From: Rhynchopus euleeides
Taxonomy: Eukaryota > Euglenozoa > Diplonemea > Diplonemida > Diplonemidae
Direction of reading: 5' to 3'
Length of the DNA stretch: 64,000 nucleotides
NCBI GenBank assembly: GCA_963210315.1
Contig: OY723243.1
Coordinates: 2,567,704-2,631,703 of the forward strand
In this document: piece by piece, positions 19,801 through 28,570 of the stretch
Layout: every line of letters starts with the position of its first letter
How positions within the stretch are numbered: position 1 is the first letter of the stretch
The notes under the pieces: generated by a model
Seen by the model: only the letters and a program-made list of their open reading frames with translations
The model's database searches: none
What the model was told of the DNA's origin: nothing
Position numbers and translations under genes: made by a program

Positions 19801-21367
19801 GCGGCTGCGAACTGAGCGGGCGGAGGGGGAGCAGGACGTGACGGAGTTCTGCCAGTTCTGCGAAGCGGACTTCTCCACGCAGGACACCCACGGCAGGTGT
19901 GTACACTGCCTCAGAGCCAGCTGCCCTGACTGTGTCGAGCACGTCACGGACCCCTGCCAGTGCGGGCGCACGGAGCCGACGACGGTGGTGCAGGAGGAGG
20001 TGATGGATGACGACGAGGACAGCACCGACAGCGAGGACGCCGGTCCCCCGCCGCCGCCCCCGGGGCCGGCCCCCGAGCCGGCGGACGATGTCCTGACCCG
20101 GTGGCTGACCGCGAGGGAGCACGCGCTTCCGGGAGTCACCACCGCGAAGCAGCAGAGCGTGCTGGAGATGCCGGACGTGCAGGACTTCCGGTTCACCCCC
20201 GGGAACTGCTTCTTCGACGCCCTCACGTTCCTCCTCGGCGAGGCCGGCGCGACTGCAGACGGCCTGCAGCAGTACGTCGTGAAGGCGGTCGGCGACCACG
20301 CTGACCTGAGGAGCAGGGCGGAGCCCTCCTACGAGGAGTGGGCGCGGCAGATGCGCGAGTCCGGCAGCATGAACGTTGCGTCGTGGGCCGACGAGCTGAC
20401 GCTGCAGGGGGCCGCGCGGGCGACGGGCTCCCCGATCGTCGTGCTCGCTGATGACACTGCACCGCGGATATACCGCCCCCTGAGGAAGCCGTACGGGCCT
20501 GTCGCGGGTGTCAAGTTCAAGGCATCGCACTACAGCCCACTCCACATCTCGGAGCAGGTGCGGTCCTTCGTGCTCCGCCTCGCACCGGCCGTACCCCTCG
20601 TCTCCACCGGCTGCCGAGGCGCAGAGGCTGGCCTCCACATGGTCCGAGTAGACGGGGGGACAGCCGAACTGTCGGTGCTGTGTGTCAGATGTGAGCAGCC
20701 GTTTGACACCCGAACGCCCCACTGGGAATGCATAGGCTGCAATCGCCTAGCGTGCACGGGCTGTGTGTCGGACGGAGAGACATGTACCCGTCCGCCGGAC
20801 CGAGGAGGCGACGGGGCTGCGACGGACGGTAACGCACACACGACCTCGGGCGGCTCTCCCTCTGCTTCTACAGCACCAGCCCCCTCGTCGAACGCGACCG
20901 CTCAGCCCTCCACCTCCTCCACCTCCTCCACCGACTCCACCTCCGACGCGCAGCAGGGCGGCTCCACCAGCGAGAACGCACCAGCCCCCTCAGCGTCGCA
21001 GCACACAGGCAAGCGGAAGGCCGACCGTGACGTGTCAGCCTCTCCCCCGGACAGGAAGCGCAGCGCGACGGCTGCCGACAAAGGCACCCCAGCTGACGAC
21101 GCCGACGTCCCCAAGACGGTGGCTGAATGGGACGCCCTGTTCACCCCAGAGCCTGGCTCCCCGGAGGAGGAGTTCAAGTCCGCGAGGCGAGCCCTGCATG
21201 CGTGGCGTTGCAAGGTCCGCCTCCAAGACAGAGAGGAGCAGAGGCTGTACAATAACCTCAACTCGAGGATGTACACCGCAGCGGGCATGCGTCGCGCGAC
21301 AGCGGGGACAGCGTCCCAGGGATCACGCCGCGCCGCGCCGCGCGCGACAGGCGCCGCCACCCAGTGA
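16802..21367 (+). CDS. Retrotransposon ORF, C-terminal part: reverse transcriptase, CCHC, restriction-like endonuclease, two OTU-like domains
   Basis: Copies element RNA into DNA at a nicked target. The ATG at 16802 overlaps the duplicated target site and is an internal codon of the original longer ORF. RT motifs: KIDYANAF (Asp148), QQGDPLGP (about 200) and FYLDDG (Tyr233-Asp236). A CCHC knuckle (C556, C559, H569, C573) precedes a PD-(D/E)xK-like endonuclease with RPGDLV (Asp617), IDITV (Asp629) and Lys659, as in R2/CRE-type elements. No APE endonuclease is seen. Then come an OTU-like region (about 815-985) lacking the catalytic Cys, Cys-rich fingers (about 1017-1055), and a second OTU domain with GNCFF (Cys1136) and ASHYSPLH (His1243). 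Another Cys-rich finger (about 1294-1321) and a Ser/Thr-rich basic tail follow. The whole ORF would be about 2557 codons, far above the usual 1000-1500 for this class. Confidence 0.85.
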   Translation: MAPLVLLRSAGRRAGRFSAGLRPDHVRQALECKDALGAKPTAMLTQVINRMVKGAVPQEVMPVLGGAKLSALVKGDEDVRPIACGETLRRLAAKLLSTRHKGDARRILMRGRQVGVAVQRGLEAAASVVAQYAERSREKEDAVILKIDYANAFNSIDRGTFLKVVERHIPGLLPFVAWCYDSPSTLTYGEGVVSSSCGVQQGDPLGPLLFSLGIKEIAEELKKRTDLDGSLFYLDDGVIMGPACAVRAALDYVIQASTERGLEVKLSKCELIDLCEQSLEALEEEGFSLRLPEDEDKVGIVYRAGRNFTLLGAPIGSAAFCESYMDKKLLEFQPYLDALAKLQDKQVGLALLRHCEGFARLVFYMRAMGHKGVTEYLRKSYASVEKCLARILALEDDVLPESVMRQATMPVRLGGLGIRRAAEHWHAAALASTANGHSLCRELDPNFTWDEEGWETTCLAHNNAVDEDERRDPTQAPVGDIEQRELSRAIVSRQYRELFEESDAHDRARLRSLSLPHAGAFLGGKLSENSRIEGRQMIAVSRARLGIPLFEPDTVCEKCGRELDEMGTHAFDCNQGGALTRRHDATRDALFALAQEAGTNPEMESLHLLQDGQRPGDLVTRRIWPRVIDITVKNPVAASYVQAAARFTGAAAAQGEATKNRQYRDACAARGLVFAPYAMELFGGLAPSAHSVFSKLGRLAAERTGASRVQLTQEYACRVNSAFNNTLGATLLECGELTKACRSLARDRVEVEAAPPLDPDHFIRFEPDQVGQGAAFEDTDPDDAEGQGHQAVPPPSDEPLRPAQKPVDREPPTPEDLVREWRSAHNGVGVSFTSLMGGLGNLLPAVFQVQQLGGGGAGGVPTDALVALADGFASSGTPMEAGPLRRQAVARVRSSPELSGLLADPAAWASRMSAFEREDEATWADDVLIRGAACVLRRHIIVFRDYRAPTVCDPGCKPIATAVALGGVGDRFQALTLPADVQELVGGSTTGPRPTVRAGPRLRTERAEGEQDVTEFCQFCEADFSTQDTHGRCVHCLRASCPDCVEHVTDPCQCGRTEPTTVVQEEVMDDDEDSTDSEDAGPPPPPPGPAPEPADDVLTRWLTAREHALPGVTTAKQQSVLEMPDVQDFRFTPGNCFFDALTFLLGEAGATADGLQQYVVKAVGDHADLRSRAEPSYEEWARQMRESGSMNVASWADELTLQGAARATGSPIVVLADDTAPRIYRPLRKPYGPVAGVKFKASHYSPLHISEQVRSFVLRLAPAVPLVSTGCRGAEAGLHMVRVDGGTAELSVLCVRCEQPFDTRTPHWECIGCNRLACTGCVSDGETCTRPPDRGGDGAATDGNAHTTSGGSPSASTAPAPSSNATAQPSTSSTSSTDSTSDAQQGGSTSENAPAPSASQHTGKRKADRDVSASPPDRKRSATAADKGTPADDADVPKTVAEWDALFTPEPGSPEEEFKSARRALHAWRCKVRLQDREEQRLYNNLNSRMYTAAGMRRATAGTASQGSRRAAPRATGAATQ

Positions 21368-22215
21368 GGGCCAGAGTGGTCGAACCTGCAAGGAGCAGGT
21401 CCCCGCTCGACTACGTAGAGTATAGAGTAGAGCTTTGAGTGGAGGTAGATCCCCCCCCTAGACCAGATGCCTTTGTGCAGTAGAGCACACACAGGTGCTG
21501 TGAATACCCCCTTCTCCGTCCCCCCCCCCCCCTCCCCCCCCAACTCCCCCTCGCGGCAGGCACGGTCGGCCCGACGAGTCAGTTCAGTGTTGTCCCTCAA
21601 CGAGACCCCCTGTCCCCGGCCCTGTGAGCACCACAGCACCAGGGAATAGGCATCCCAACTCACAGGACCCACCGCCGTCACTGCATGCCCCTCTGCCCCG
21701 CGTTTCGTTACCTTCTCTGCCAGGTCACGGGTCCCCCCTCCAGGTGCCCTCCCGCCTCATCCCTTTTTACCCCCGTCGTTGCCCGTTTTGGCGCCCCCGA
21801 TAGGCGGACCCAGGGAGCCTCGTCAAAGTGCCATCCCTACAGGAGATCGCCCTGGTTTTGGCCCCCATGAGCACCATGGCACCAGTAATCCAGGAAATTT
21901 GGCTCCCTGGATCCACCGTCACTGCTATTCTTGTCCTTCTGCATTACCTTTCACGCTTATTTGCCTTCGGACTGGGTCATGGGATGGAAGAGGGCGGTCG
22001 GGGTCTGGGGAAGTGAGGATGTGTGTCAAGACCTTGTCTCGTTGTGCCTGGGAGGTTTGGTGGTGGATGGGATGAGACACAGGCCATTGTGCCCAGAGAG
22101 CGCATGAGAGAGAGGGATTTGAGGCCCCCCGCCCCCAGGTTCCCTGCCCACCTGGACGGACCCAAGTGCCTCACACCGGTTCTCTCCCCACCCGGTGGTC
22201 CACCTGACGGGCAGT

Positions 22216-22216
<1 letters not shown>
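21368..22216 (+). other. 3' UTR of the retrotransposon
   Basis: Non-coding GC-rich sequence from the stop codon to the A tail. Its last 525 bp or so also occur inverted at 16258-16794. A part near 21540-21700 recurs inverted and decayed at about 27400-27600. These three copies define the 3' end of the family. Confidence 0.8.

Positions 22217-22246
<30 letters not shown>
22217..22246 (+). repeat. Poly(A) tail of the retrotransposon (30 A)
   Basis: Uninterrupted 30 A at the junction between the 3' UTR and Helitron N-terminal sequence. It marks the RNA 3' end used in target-primed reverse transcription. Confidence 0.9.
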
Positions 22247-22248
<2 letters not shown>

Positions 22249-23071
22249 AGAGAAGCGCATCGCAAGCGGAGCAGGGCACGACCGCCCCGAGGTAGTCCGC
22301 TGTGACACTGCCATCGACAAAGTCCTCCAGACGGCACGCACCGCGGAACTTTGTCGTATCCAAGGGCGCTGACTGCTGCAGGGCATGGAGGAACCTCCGG
22401 ATGCTGTCGATGCGCTCTGCGAAGAGCTCGGGGTGGTTATCCAGCTGGTGATGCAGGATGTCGGCTGCAATCGAGGATGCAAGGTGCAGCTGGCTGTCAT
22501 CGAGGTCGAGCGCTGCAACTTCTGCCCCCAGCTCCTGCATCCTTCTCTTTTCCCATCCAGTGATTCCAAGCAGCGAACCTGGGGGAAGAGAATCCGAGGG
22601 ATCCGATGCAGGAGGGGTGTTCTTGAAGAGGACCCTTCCGAAGCCCACCCTCTGGAGGTAGACGTGCTTCGCAGCCGTTGTGATGGCAGGGACATCGGAG
22701 GAGGGATCGATCCTTGCCCGCGAGTCCAGCGCTCCTCCTGTGTGGATGAAGGGACACACCGCTTCGTGCCTTTCCCTGTTGCCGTCATATTTTGTTTCGA
22801 AGCACCACTGGCATGGTGCAGTGCAGGCGCGTTGGTGCAGCGTCAGTTCAGACAGCCTGCCGAAGGGTCTCCCGCACCGCTCGCATGGGAAACAGTTCTG
22901 AGCAGCCGGTTTGGAAGTGCAGTGTCTCTCATGGACCTGCCATGATGTTGTTGTTGAAGAAGGTTCGTGGCAGTACCGGCAGGTTCTTTGGCATGTCTTT
23001 GACCTCAGTTGATGCTTCTTCAGGTCGATGACTTGCCGCAGGCAGCGGCTGCACTGATGACGAAGCGGCAT
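22247..23071 (-). pseudogene. Helitron N-terminal fragment (copy 1), zinc-finger region
   Basis: Matches residues 1-272 of the intact Helitron protein. Several CxxC...H...C zinc-finger-like units lie in the first 115 residues (MPLRHQCSRC start; CxxCG RPFGRL; CQWCFETKYD), followed by the conserved linker. The frame then runs into the retrotransposon poly(A), which it reads as Phe codons, and stops at 21977 inside the retrotransposon. This is the 5' part of the same gene as 9130-12907. The first zinc finger differs clearly from module 3 (QRTCRYCHEPSSTTT versus MTTCRHCHVTFATKG). Confidence 0.85.
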
Positions 23072-23325
23072 CTGCTGCTACTGCAGTTCGAAGACGGAGT
23101 TGTTCATCATCATATTTGTGTAGGATGACAACCTGTAGTAGGATGGTGGTGGTGGTGGTGGTGGTGGTGGTGGTGACCACAAAATATGCACAGAAACAGT
23201 GGAGGAGGCAAGGGGGGGTGAGGGGGAGGGGCGGGGGTGCTTGACACTGTAGCTTTGTGGGTCGGACATTACTGGACTTCCTCATTGGTTGTCCTACTGC
23301 AGGACAGGCTACACAACACAGCCAG
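23072..23325. other. Spacer between Helitron and coiled-coil genes (copy 1)
   Basis: Contains a GGT microsatellite (about 23141-23174). No gene is supported. The matching module 3 spacer (39069-39356) has no GGT run but a G homopolymer, so it is poorly conserved. Confidence 0.5.
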
Positions 23326-23997
23326 TCAGCACAAATCAATGACAGAGGAGGGGGTGCCCTCCGGCATCGTCCGCTTCTTCTTGCGCTTGGGCATTCCCTT
23401 GAGGTCCACCCGATCATCGTCTGTAGTAGATGGCGCACCACCCTTGGCACTCTGTGGGACCGTCGAATTCATCCGTGTCGGGTCCTGCTGCCCCAGGGTC
23501 TCCTCCTTCTTGTTGTTGTTGTTGTTGTTGTGGCGCACCTGGGGGGGCCTTTCCTTTGGATCCAGCTCAGGGGGTGGTGCAGCATCAGCACCAAGATCAG
23601 CATCATCAGCCAGTGCAAGAGCTGCGCCATCGAACTTGCAGTGGAGGTGCACCAGCAGCTTGTGAAGATGGTTGAACTGCCCGCGCTGCAACGCCCTCTC
23701 GATCTCCATCTCTTCGAACAGCACCCTCGAAGCCTCGGAGGCACGTGCACACTCAGCACTGACAGTGGCCAGATTCCTCTGGACCTCCTCTGCAGCGGAG
23801 ATGTTCTTCTTTGCGGCTCCCCACTTGTTCTCCATGCCCCTTCGAGTCGCGGCTGTGTGGCGTTCAACAGCACGTAGAGGGAAGATAATCTCACGCTCAG
23901 CCCTTGCGGCCTCCAGCTTCAGCCCCCTGACATCCTCCTGGAGAGCATCGAGCCTCTCCAGGATCTTCTCAAGGATAACTTCACAGGCTGGGTCCAT
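23326..23997 (-). CDS. Coiled-coil accessory protein of the Helitron module (copy 1, 223 aa)
   Basis: I do not recognise a family. The start is set at the ATG of MDPACEV (23997), because it is shared with the copy at 39357-40133; an in-frame ATG further upstream is not conserved. Residues 1 to about 125 are charged and heptad-like (LEKILERLDALQEDV...), predicting a coiled coil. An acidic linker and a run of six Asn follow. The C-terminus is a basic nuclear-signal-like GMPKRKKKRTMP. It lies just upstream of the Helitron gene on the same strand in both modules, so it probably travels with the element. An oligomerising DNA-binding or nuclear-targeting partner is possible but unproven. Confidence 0.7.
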   Translation of the reverse strand: MDPACEVILEKILERLDALQEDVRGLKLEAARAEREIIFPLRAVERHTAATRRGMENKWGAAKKNISAAEEVQRNLATVSAECARASEASRVLFEEMEIERALQRGQFNHLHKLLVHLHCKFDGAALALADDADLGADAAPPPELDPKERPPQVRHNNNNNNKKEETLGQQDPTRMNSTVPQSAKGGAPSTTDDDRVDLKGMPKRKKKRTMPEGTPSSVIDLC

Positions 23998-24817
23998 CTC
24001 AACTTTCTGTTGTTTGTGTGTTGTGTGTGTGGTTTCCTGGTCAGGAAAGGAGGGTGGGTTGTGTGGGGGGAAGGTGGACAGGACACAGGCACACACAGGC
24101 TCCAGGCACAACACATCCTAGCACAGACAACAGAAGGTAGTAGAGGGGGGTGGGGGGCAGGTGGACACAGGACACAAAATGGGGACCCCCCCCCCAAAGT
24201 AATAGGGATACCCCATACACCACACAGGTATACACCCAAAATCAGGGTGGATACCCCTTGTAATAGGGATATCCCATACACCACACAGGTGACAAAGGGA
24301 AAAAATTGAGGCAAAAATCCCGGAAAAAAATATCTGGTCCAAAAAAAATAAGAAAATACCGGTCCCAGGTATTACCACATACCCACTTACCGACCATACG
24401 CCCCTGTTTATATATGAGTATGGTATATCCCTATTACTTTGTGGGGTATAGTTCACTGGGGGTGGGTCAAAAGGGAAAACCTGGAAAACCTGAAAATCAG
24501 ACACATTGCCCTTGGCCGTTCTCGGCGACGGATTCCCCGGAATCAACACGGCTCTTGTTTCTTTTGACTCTGCTCTGCATCCCATTGTCTCCAACGCACT
24601 GGCGCATCCGGCCACCCCCAACTGGTCATGACTTACTGCCACACACAAAGAGTGGAAAAATGCGGAAAAAAGCAAAAACAGGGCACATTTGCCTTGGCAA
24701 ATGAGAGCAACCGTTTCGCGTTAATTTGCCCGATTCTTCTTTCTTTGTGCCTTTCCGTGCATCCCCTTGCACGATCAGGCCGTACCTTGGCCGCAGGCGC
24801 TATTTTCGCCGCCGACA
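23998..24817. other. 5' flank of module 1
   Basis: Non-coding, partly conserved with 40134-40889. It contains a 20-bp box (AATAGGGATA(C/T)CCCATACA) twice (about 24200 and 24262), where module 3 has it once. It also has ACCGGTCCCAGGTATTACCA, a TTTATATATGA stretch, and near its right end the block GCCGTACC...GGCCGCAGGCGC shared with module 3. It probably includes the promoter of the minus-strand genes. Confidence 0.55.
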
Positions 24818-24830
24818 TTTATATAAAGAC
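24779..24830 (+). promoter_or_regulatory. Conserved block with TATA-like box next to the subterminal repeat
   Basis: GCCGTACC, GGCCGCAGGCGC, TTTTCGCCGC and TTTATATAAAG occur in the same order at 40851-40902. A shorter version (GCCGTACC, GTTTTCGCCGC, GGTATAAAAC) is at 45803-45852. Spacing is conserved although the surrounding sequence has diverged. It could be a promoter directed rightward into the repeats, or a structural element of the transposon end. Confidence 0.45.
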
Positions 24831-25230
24831 ATTTTCCCTGTTTGGCAAAGGGGAAAAGTGGGTACTTCACCTACAGTGGCAAAATATCGTGCACTCCGAC
24901 TTTTTTGTCGTTTTTTTTATCGTGAATTCCCCGGTATACCCACGATGTCAGGATCGAAAACGGTCATCAGTTTTCTGCGAAATCGTTCATGTTGGCTGTG
25001 TGGCCCAAACCGGGAAAATAGCAGGGATTTCCCTTAGGAACCCATTTTTCACATGTTTTGACCCAAAAAAATAAAACGAATTTTCGAAAACAGAATTGCA
25101 AGCCAAAGCCACTATCTAGATGGAATCCGTACGTTTCACGGTGCACTCGCACGATTCATGAGTCGTCAGAATATTTGGGGCGCCGTTCCCGCACCGAAAT
25201 TACCCGCAAATCCGCAATACAGTATAATAA
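24818..25230. repeat. Subterminal repeat, single copy (561-bp family)
   Basis: From TTTATATAAAGAC to CAGTATAATAACCC it matches the right part of the 561-bp units at 28571-30807 and the single copy at 40890-41303, with more divergence than those show among themselves. It ends with two degenerate octamers (ACCCGCAA ATCCGCAA) immediately before the octamer array. Confidence 0.85.
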
Positions 25231-27076
25231 CCCGCAAACCCGCAAACCCGCAAACCCGCAAACCCGCAAACCCGCAAACCCGCAAACCCGCAAACCCGCA
25301 AACCCGCAAACCCGCAAACCCGCAAACCCGCAAACCCGCAAACCCGCAAACCCGCAAACCCGCAAACCCGCAAACCCGCAAACCCGCAAACCCGCAAACC
25401 CGCAAACCCGCAAACCCGCAAACCCGCAAACCCGCAAACCCGCAAACCCGCAAACCCGCAAACCCGCAAACCCGCAAACCCGCAAACCCGCAAACCCGCA
25501 AACCCGCAAACCCGCAAACCCGTAAACCCGCAAACCCGCAAACCCGCAAACCCGCAAACCCGTAAACCCGCAAACCCGCAAACCCGCAAACCCGCAAACC
25601 CGCAAACCCGCAAACCCGCAAACCCGCAAACCCGCAAACCCGCAAACCCGCAAACCCGCAAACCCGCAAACCCGCAAACCCGCAAACCCGCAAACCCGCA
25701 AACCCGCAAACCCGCAAACCCGCAAACCCGCAAACCCGCAAACCCGCAAACCCGCAAACCCGCAAACCCGCAAACCCGCAAACCCGCAAACCCGCAAACC
25801 CGCAAACCCGCAAACCCGCAAACCCGCAAACCCGCAAACCCGCAAACCCGCAAACCCGCAAACCCGCAAACCCGCAAACCCGCAAACCCGCAAACCCGCA
25901 AACCCGCAAACCCGCAAACCCGCAAACCCGCAAACCCGCAAACCCGCAAACCCGCAAACCCGCAAACCCGCAAACCCGCAAACCCGCAAACCCGCAAACC
26001 CGCAAACCCGCAAACCCGCAAACCCGCAAACCCGCAAACCCGCAAACCCGCAAACCCGCAAACCCGCAAACCCGCAAACCCGCAAACCCGCAAACCCGCA
26101 AACCCGCAAACCCGCAAACCCGCAAACCCGCAAACCCGCAAACCCGCAAACCCGCAAACCCGCAAACCCGCAAACCCGCAAACCCGCAAACCCGCAAACC
26201 CGCAAACCCGCAAACCCGCAAACCCGCAAACCCGCAAACCCGCAAACCCGCAAACCCGCAAACCCGCAAACCCGCAAACCCGCAAACCCGCAAACCCGCA
26301 AACCCGCAAACCCGCAAACCCGCAAACCCGCAAACCCGCAAACCCGCAAACCCGCAAACCCGCAAACCCGCAAACCCGCAAACCCGCAAACCCGCAAACC
26401 CGCAAACCCGCAAACCCGCAAACCCGCAAACCCGCAAACCCGCAAACCCGCAAACCCGCAAACCCGCAAACCCGCAAACCCGCAAACCCGCAAACCCGCA
26501 AACCCGCAAACCCGCAAACCCGCAAACCCGCAAACCCGCAAACCCGCAAACCCGCAAACCCGCAAACCCGCAAACCCGCAAACCCGCAAACCCGCAAACC
26601 CGCAAACCCGCAAACCCGCAAACCCGCAAACCCGCAAACCCGCAAACCCGCAAACCCGCAAACCCGCAAACCCGCAAACCCGCAAACCCGCAAACCCGCA
26701 AACCCGCAAACCCGCAAACCCGCAAACCCGCAAACCCGCAAACCCGCAAACCCGCAAACCCGCAAACCCGCAAACCCGCAAACCCGCAAACCCGCAAACC
26801 CGCAAACCCGCAAACCCGCAAACCCGCAAACCCGCAAACCCGCAAACCCGCAAACCCGCAAACCCGCAAACCCGCAAACCCGCAAACCCGCAAACCCGCA
26901 AACCCGCAAACCCGCAAACCCGCAAACCCGCAAACCCGCAAACCCGCAAACCCGCAAACCCGCAAACCCGCAAACCCGCAAACCCGCAAACCCGCAAACC
27001 CGCAAACCCGCAAACCCGCAAACCCGCAAACCCGCAAACCCGCAAACCCGCAAACCCGCAAACCCGCAAACCCGCA
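25231..27076. repeat. Octamer array 1, (CCCGCAAA)n, about 231 units
   Basis: Perfect 8-bp tandem repeat, G-rich (GGGTTTGC) on the minus strand. Only two variant units were seen (CCCGTAAA, at about 25521 and 25561). It starts after TAATAA and ends CCCGCA-CTAG. The octamer has no stop in any of six frames, so it yields long meaningless open frames in every frame. It is telomere-like in composition. Confidence 0.97.
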
Positions 27077-27240
27077 CTAGAAGTGTAAGCACCCGTTGGT
27101 CCCTTCCTGCGCTGGTGGTACGTGTGTGTTTGGTGTGTGTCTCGAACTCTCAGCACTCATTGGTGCGTGTCTGTGGTGGGTGTGTGTTTGTCGTGTTGCT
27201 GTTTGATGCAGCGAGTGGGAGCAAGTGGGGTCGGGGGGGG
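27077..27240 (-). other. Module 3'-end sequence next to array 1
   Basis: The first 60 bp (CTAGAAGTGTAAGCACCCG...) match 30942-31000 closely, and similarity fades over about 160 bp. On the minus strand it ends in CTAG right at the array, which fits the CTRR 3' terminus of Helitrons. No gene. Confidence 0.6.
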
Positions 27241-27399
27241 GGTGGAGCGAAATGTCGTGGATTTCTTGTGCTGCTGTGTTTGTGAGGGCCAGTGCAAGGC
27301 CCTTCTCTCCGATGAGTCTCGCTGAGTCCCCCCGGGTTTGCATGTCGGTGGTGCCTCAAGGCAACGATGGGGGATCGCGGGAATCGGGGATGGCCTGGC

Positions 27400-27600
27400 C
27401 AAGTACGGAGGCAATGAAACGTGGGGCAGTGGTGCTGGGTCCTGTGAGTCGGGAGGCTCTTTTCTGGGACTGTGGTCCTCACAGGCCGGGAACAGGGTCT
27501 ACTTGAGCGACAACACAAAACTGACTCGCTGGAAACCCGCAAACTGCAACTCTGACTGTGCACGCCGCGAGGGGAAGGAGGGAGTGGGGCGAAAACTGTG
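27400..27600 (-). mobile_element. Inverted, decayed fragment of retrotransposon 3' UTR
   Basis: The minus strand matches about 21540-21700, including the stretch around TCCTGTGAG and the TTGAG(C/G)GACAACAC stretch. At 27533-27545 it carries an inserted AAACCCGCAAACT that the parent sequence lacks. Confidence 0.75.
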
Positions 27601-27879
27601 TTAAAACGGGGTGTTGTGTGTTGTGGTTTTTGTCCACACAGCACCTGTGTGTGCTCGACTTCACAAATGTGACTATGACTCGATGGGGGTCTCTAGCGGA
27701 CCGGTGGCCCTAGTGTGGATACGAATGAGTGGATGTACGAGCTGCAGAACTTGCAGAAGATGCATCCGACCATCACAGTGAACCGCTTGATTGCAGACTA
27801 CCTTTCGCACGATCAGCTTGGTGTCGACTGCCCTGCCAGCGACCTGCTGGAGAAGACTCCAGACAATGTCACCACCTCG
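27601..27879. other. Unassigned spacer in module 2
   Basis: About 280 bp with no clear match elsewhere in the window. A short + frame starting at 27715 (MDTNEWMYELQNL) runs into the retrotransposon-derived fragment; it may be a remnant of a host or element gene, but I cannot assign it. Confidence 0.4.
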
Positions 27880-28565
27880 GATGGCGTTTGTGGCCTCGTC
27901 AGGGGCCCCATCTGCAGATGGAGGCAAAGCAGCTCAGAACGTTGCACAGGCACAGTCCTCCCCCGAACTGTTGGGCTCCGAGCAGACCCCAGCGGCGTGG
28001 GCCAGCCACACCGTCTGCTTTCGAGGGGGGAGACAACAACGTAGGCCGACGACGTGCTCACCCGCGGTGCGGCGTGTGTGCTGTGGAGGCACATCATCAT
28101 CTTCCGTGACTACCGTGTGCTGACAGTGTGTGGACCCAGGTGAGCCGATTGCCACCGTGGTCCCCCTCGGGGGAGTAGGCAACCGCTTCCAGGCTCAACC
28201 GCAAACCCGCAAACGGTGGATGTGCAAGAGCTGGTGGGCGGGAGCACGACTGGGCCCTGGCAGGCCACTGCCTGCGCGGGCCTGCAGCTGCGAACTGAGT
28301 GTGCGGAGGGGGAGCAACACGGAGTTGTGCCAGTTCTGACTTCTCCATGGCCAGCTGCCCTGACTGCACCGAGCACGTCACAGATCCCTGCCATGGAGCC
28401 GGGGACGGAGGTGACGGAGGAAGTGGAGGATGACGAGGACAGCACCGTCAGCGAGGACACCGGTCCCTCACCACCCCGGTGGCTGACCGCGAGGGAACAC
28501 GCTCTTCTGGGAGTCGGGGCGCAGGGAACGGCTCCCCCCCGATCGTTGTGCTCGCGCTGACGACA
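27880..28565 (+). pseudogene. Decayed retrotransposon fragment (OTU-like and zinc-finger region)
   Basis: Collinear with about 19420-20460 of the retrotransposon ORF but with many indels, stops and internal deletions. Recognisable pieces are TCCTCCCCCGAACTGT, GCCGACGACGTGCTCA, the CTCGGGGGAGTAGGC stretch and CGGTGGCTGACCGCGAGGGA. At 28197-28216 it holds two octamers (CCGCAAACCCGCAAAC) replacing parental sequence. Not coding. Confidence 0.85.
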
Positions 28566-28570
28566 CTGCA

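Larger units (their letters stand above)
12908..22246 (+). mobile_element. Non-LTR retrotransposon with restriction-like endonuclease and OTU domains
   Basis: The right end is a run of 30 A (22217-22246), joined directly to Helitron sequence equivalent to 38253. The left edge is where Helitron homology stops (12907/12908). Between lie a GC-rich 5' region, one very long reading frame (13148-21367, interrupted by an insertion at 16258-16794) and an 850-bp 3' UTR. Enzymatic domains are RT, a CCHC knuckle and a PD-(D/E)xK-like endonuclease, the order used by R2/CRE-type elements. Three OTU-like regions are unusual. No clean target-site duplication is visible at the outer ends, and 1645 bp of target is missing. 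Confidence 0.85.
7863..25230 (-). mobile_element. Module 1: Helitron-like element, truncated and interrupted by a retrotransposon
   Basis: The segment is collinear with module 3 (30942-41303) outside 12908-22246. On the minus strand it carries a subterminal repeat, a coiled-coil ORF, the Helitron ORF in two pieces and exon 1 of the acidic gene. The 3' end is replaced by the 32-bp minisatellite. The Helitron pieces correspond to residues 1-272 and 821 onward of the module 3 protein. Residues 273-820, with the HUH nuclease motif, are absent, so this copy cannot transpose by itself. Confidence 0.85.

Noticed and set aside
12900-22260. Clean target-site duplication of the full retrotransposon
   Set aside because: Flanks at 12907 and 22247 map 1645 bp apart in the intact Helitron and share no obvious duplicate.
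24306-25074. Small frames of 103-148 aa in the module 1 5' flank
   Set aside because: Not conserved with the aligned module 3 flank apart from the repeat itself.
25156-27156. Very long open frames (630-666 aa) of the LRVCGFAG type over the octamer array
   Set aside because: The octamer has no stop in any of six frames, so open frames of any length arise; the same occurs in arrays 2-4.
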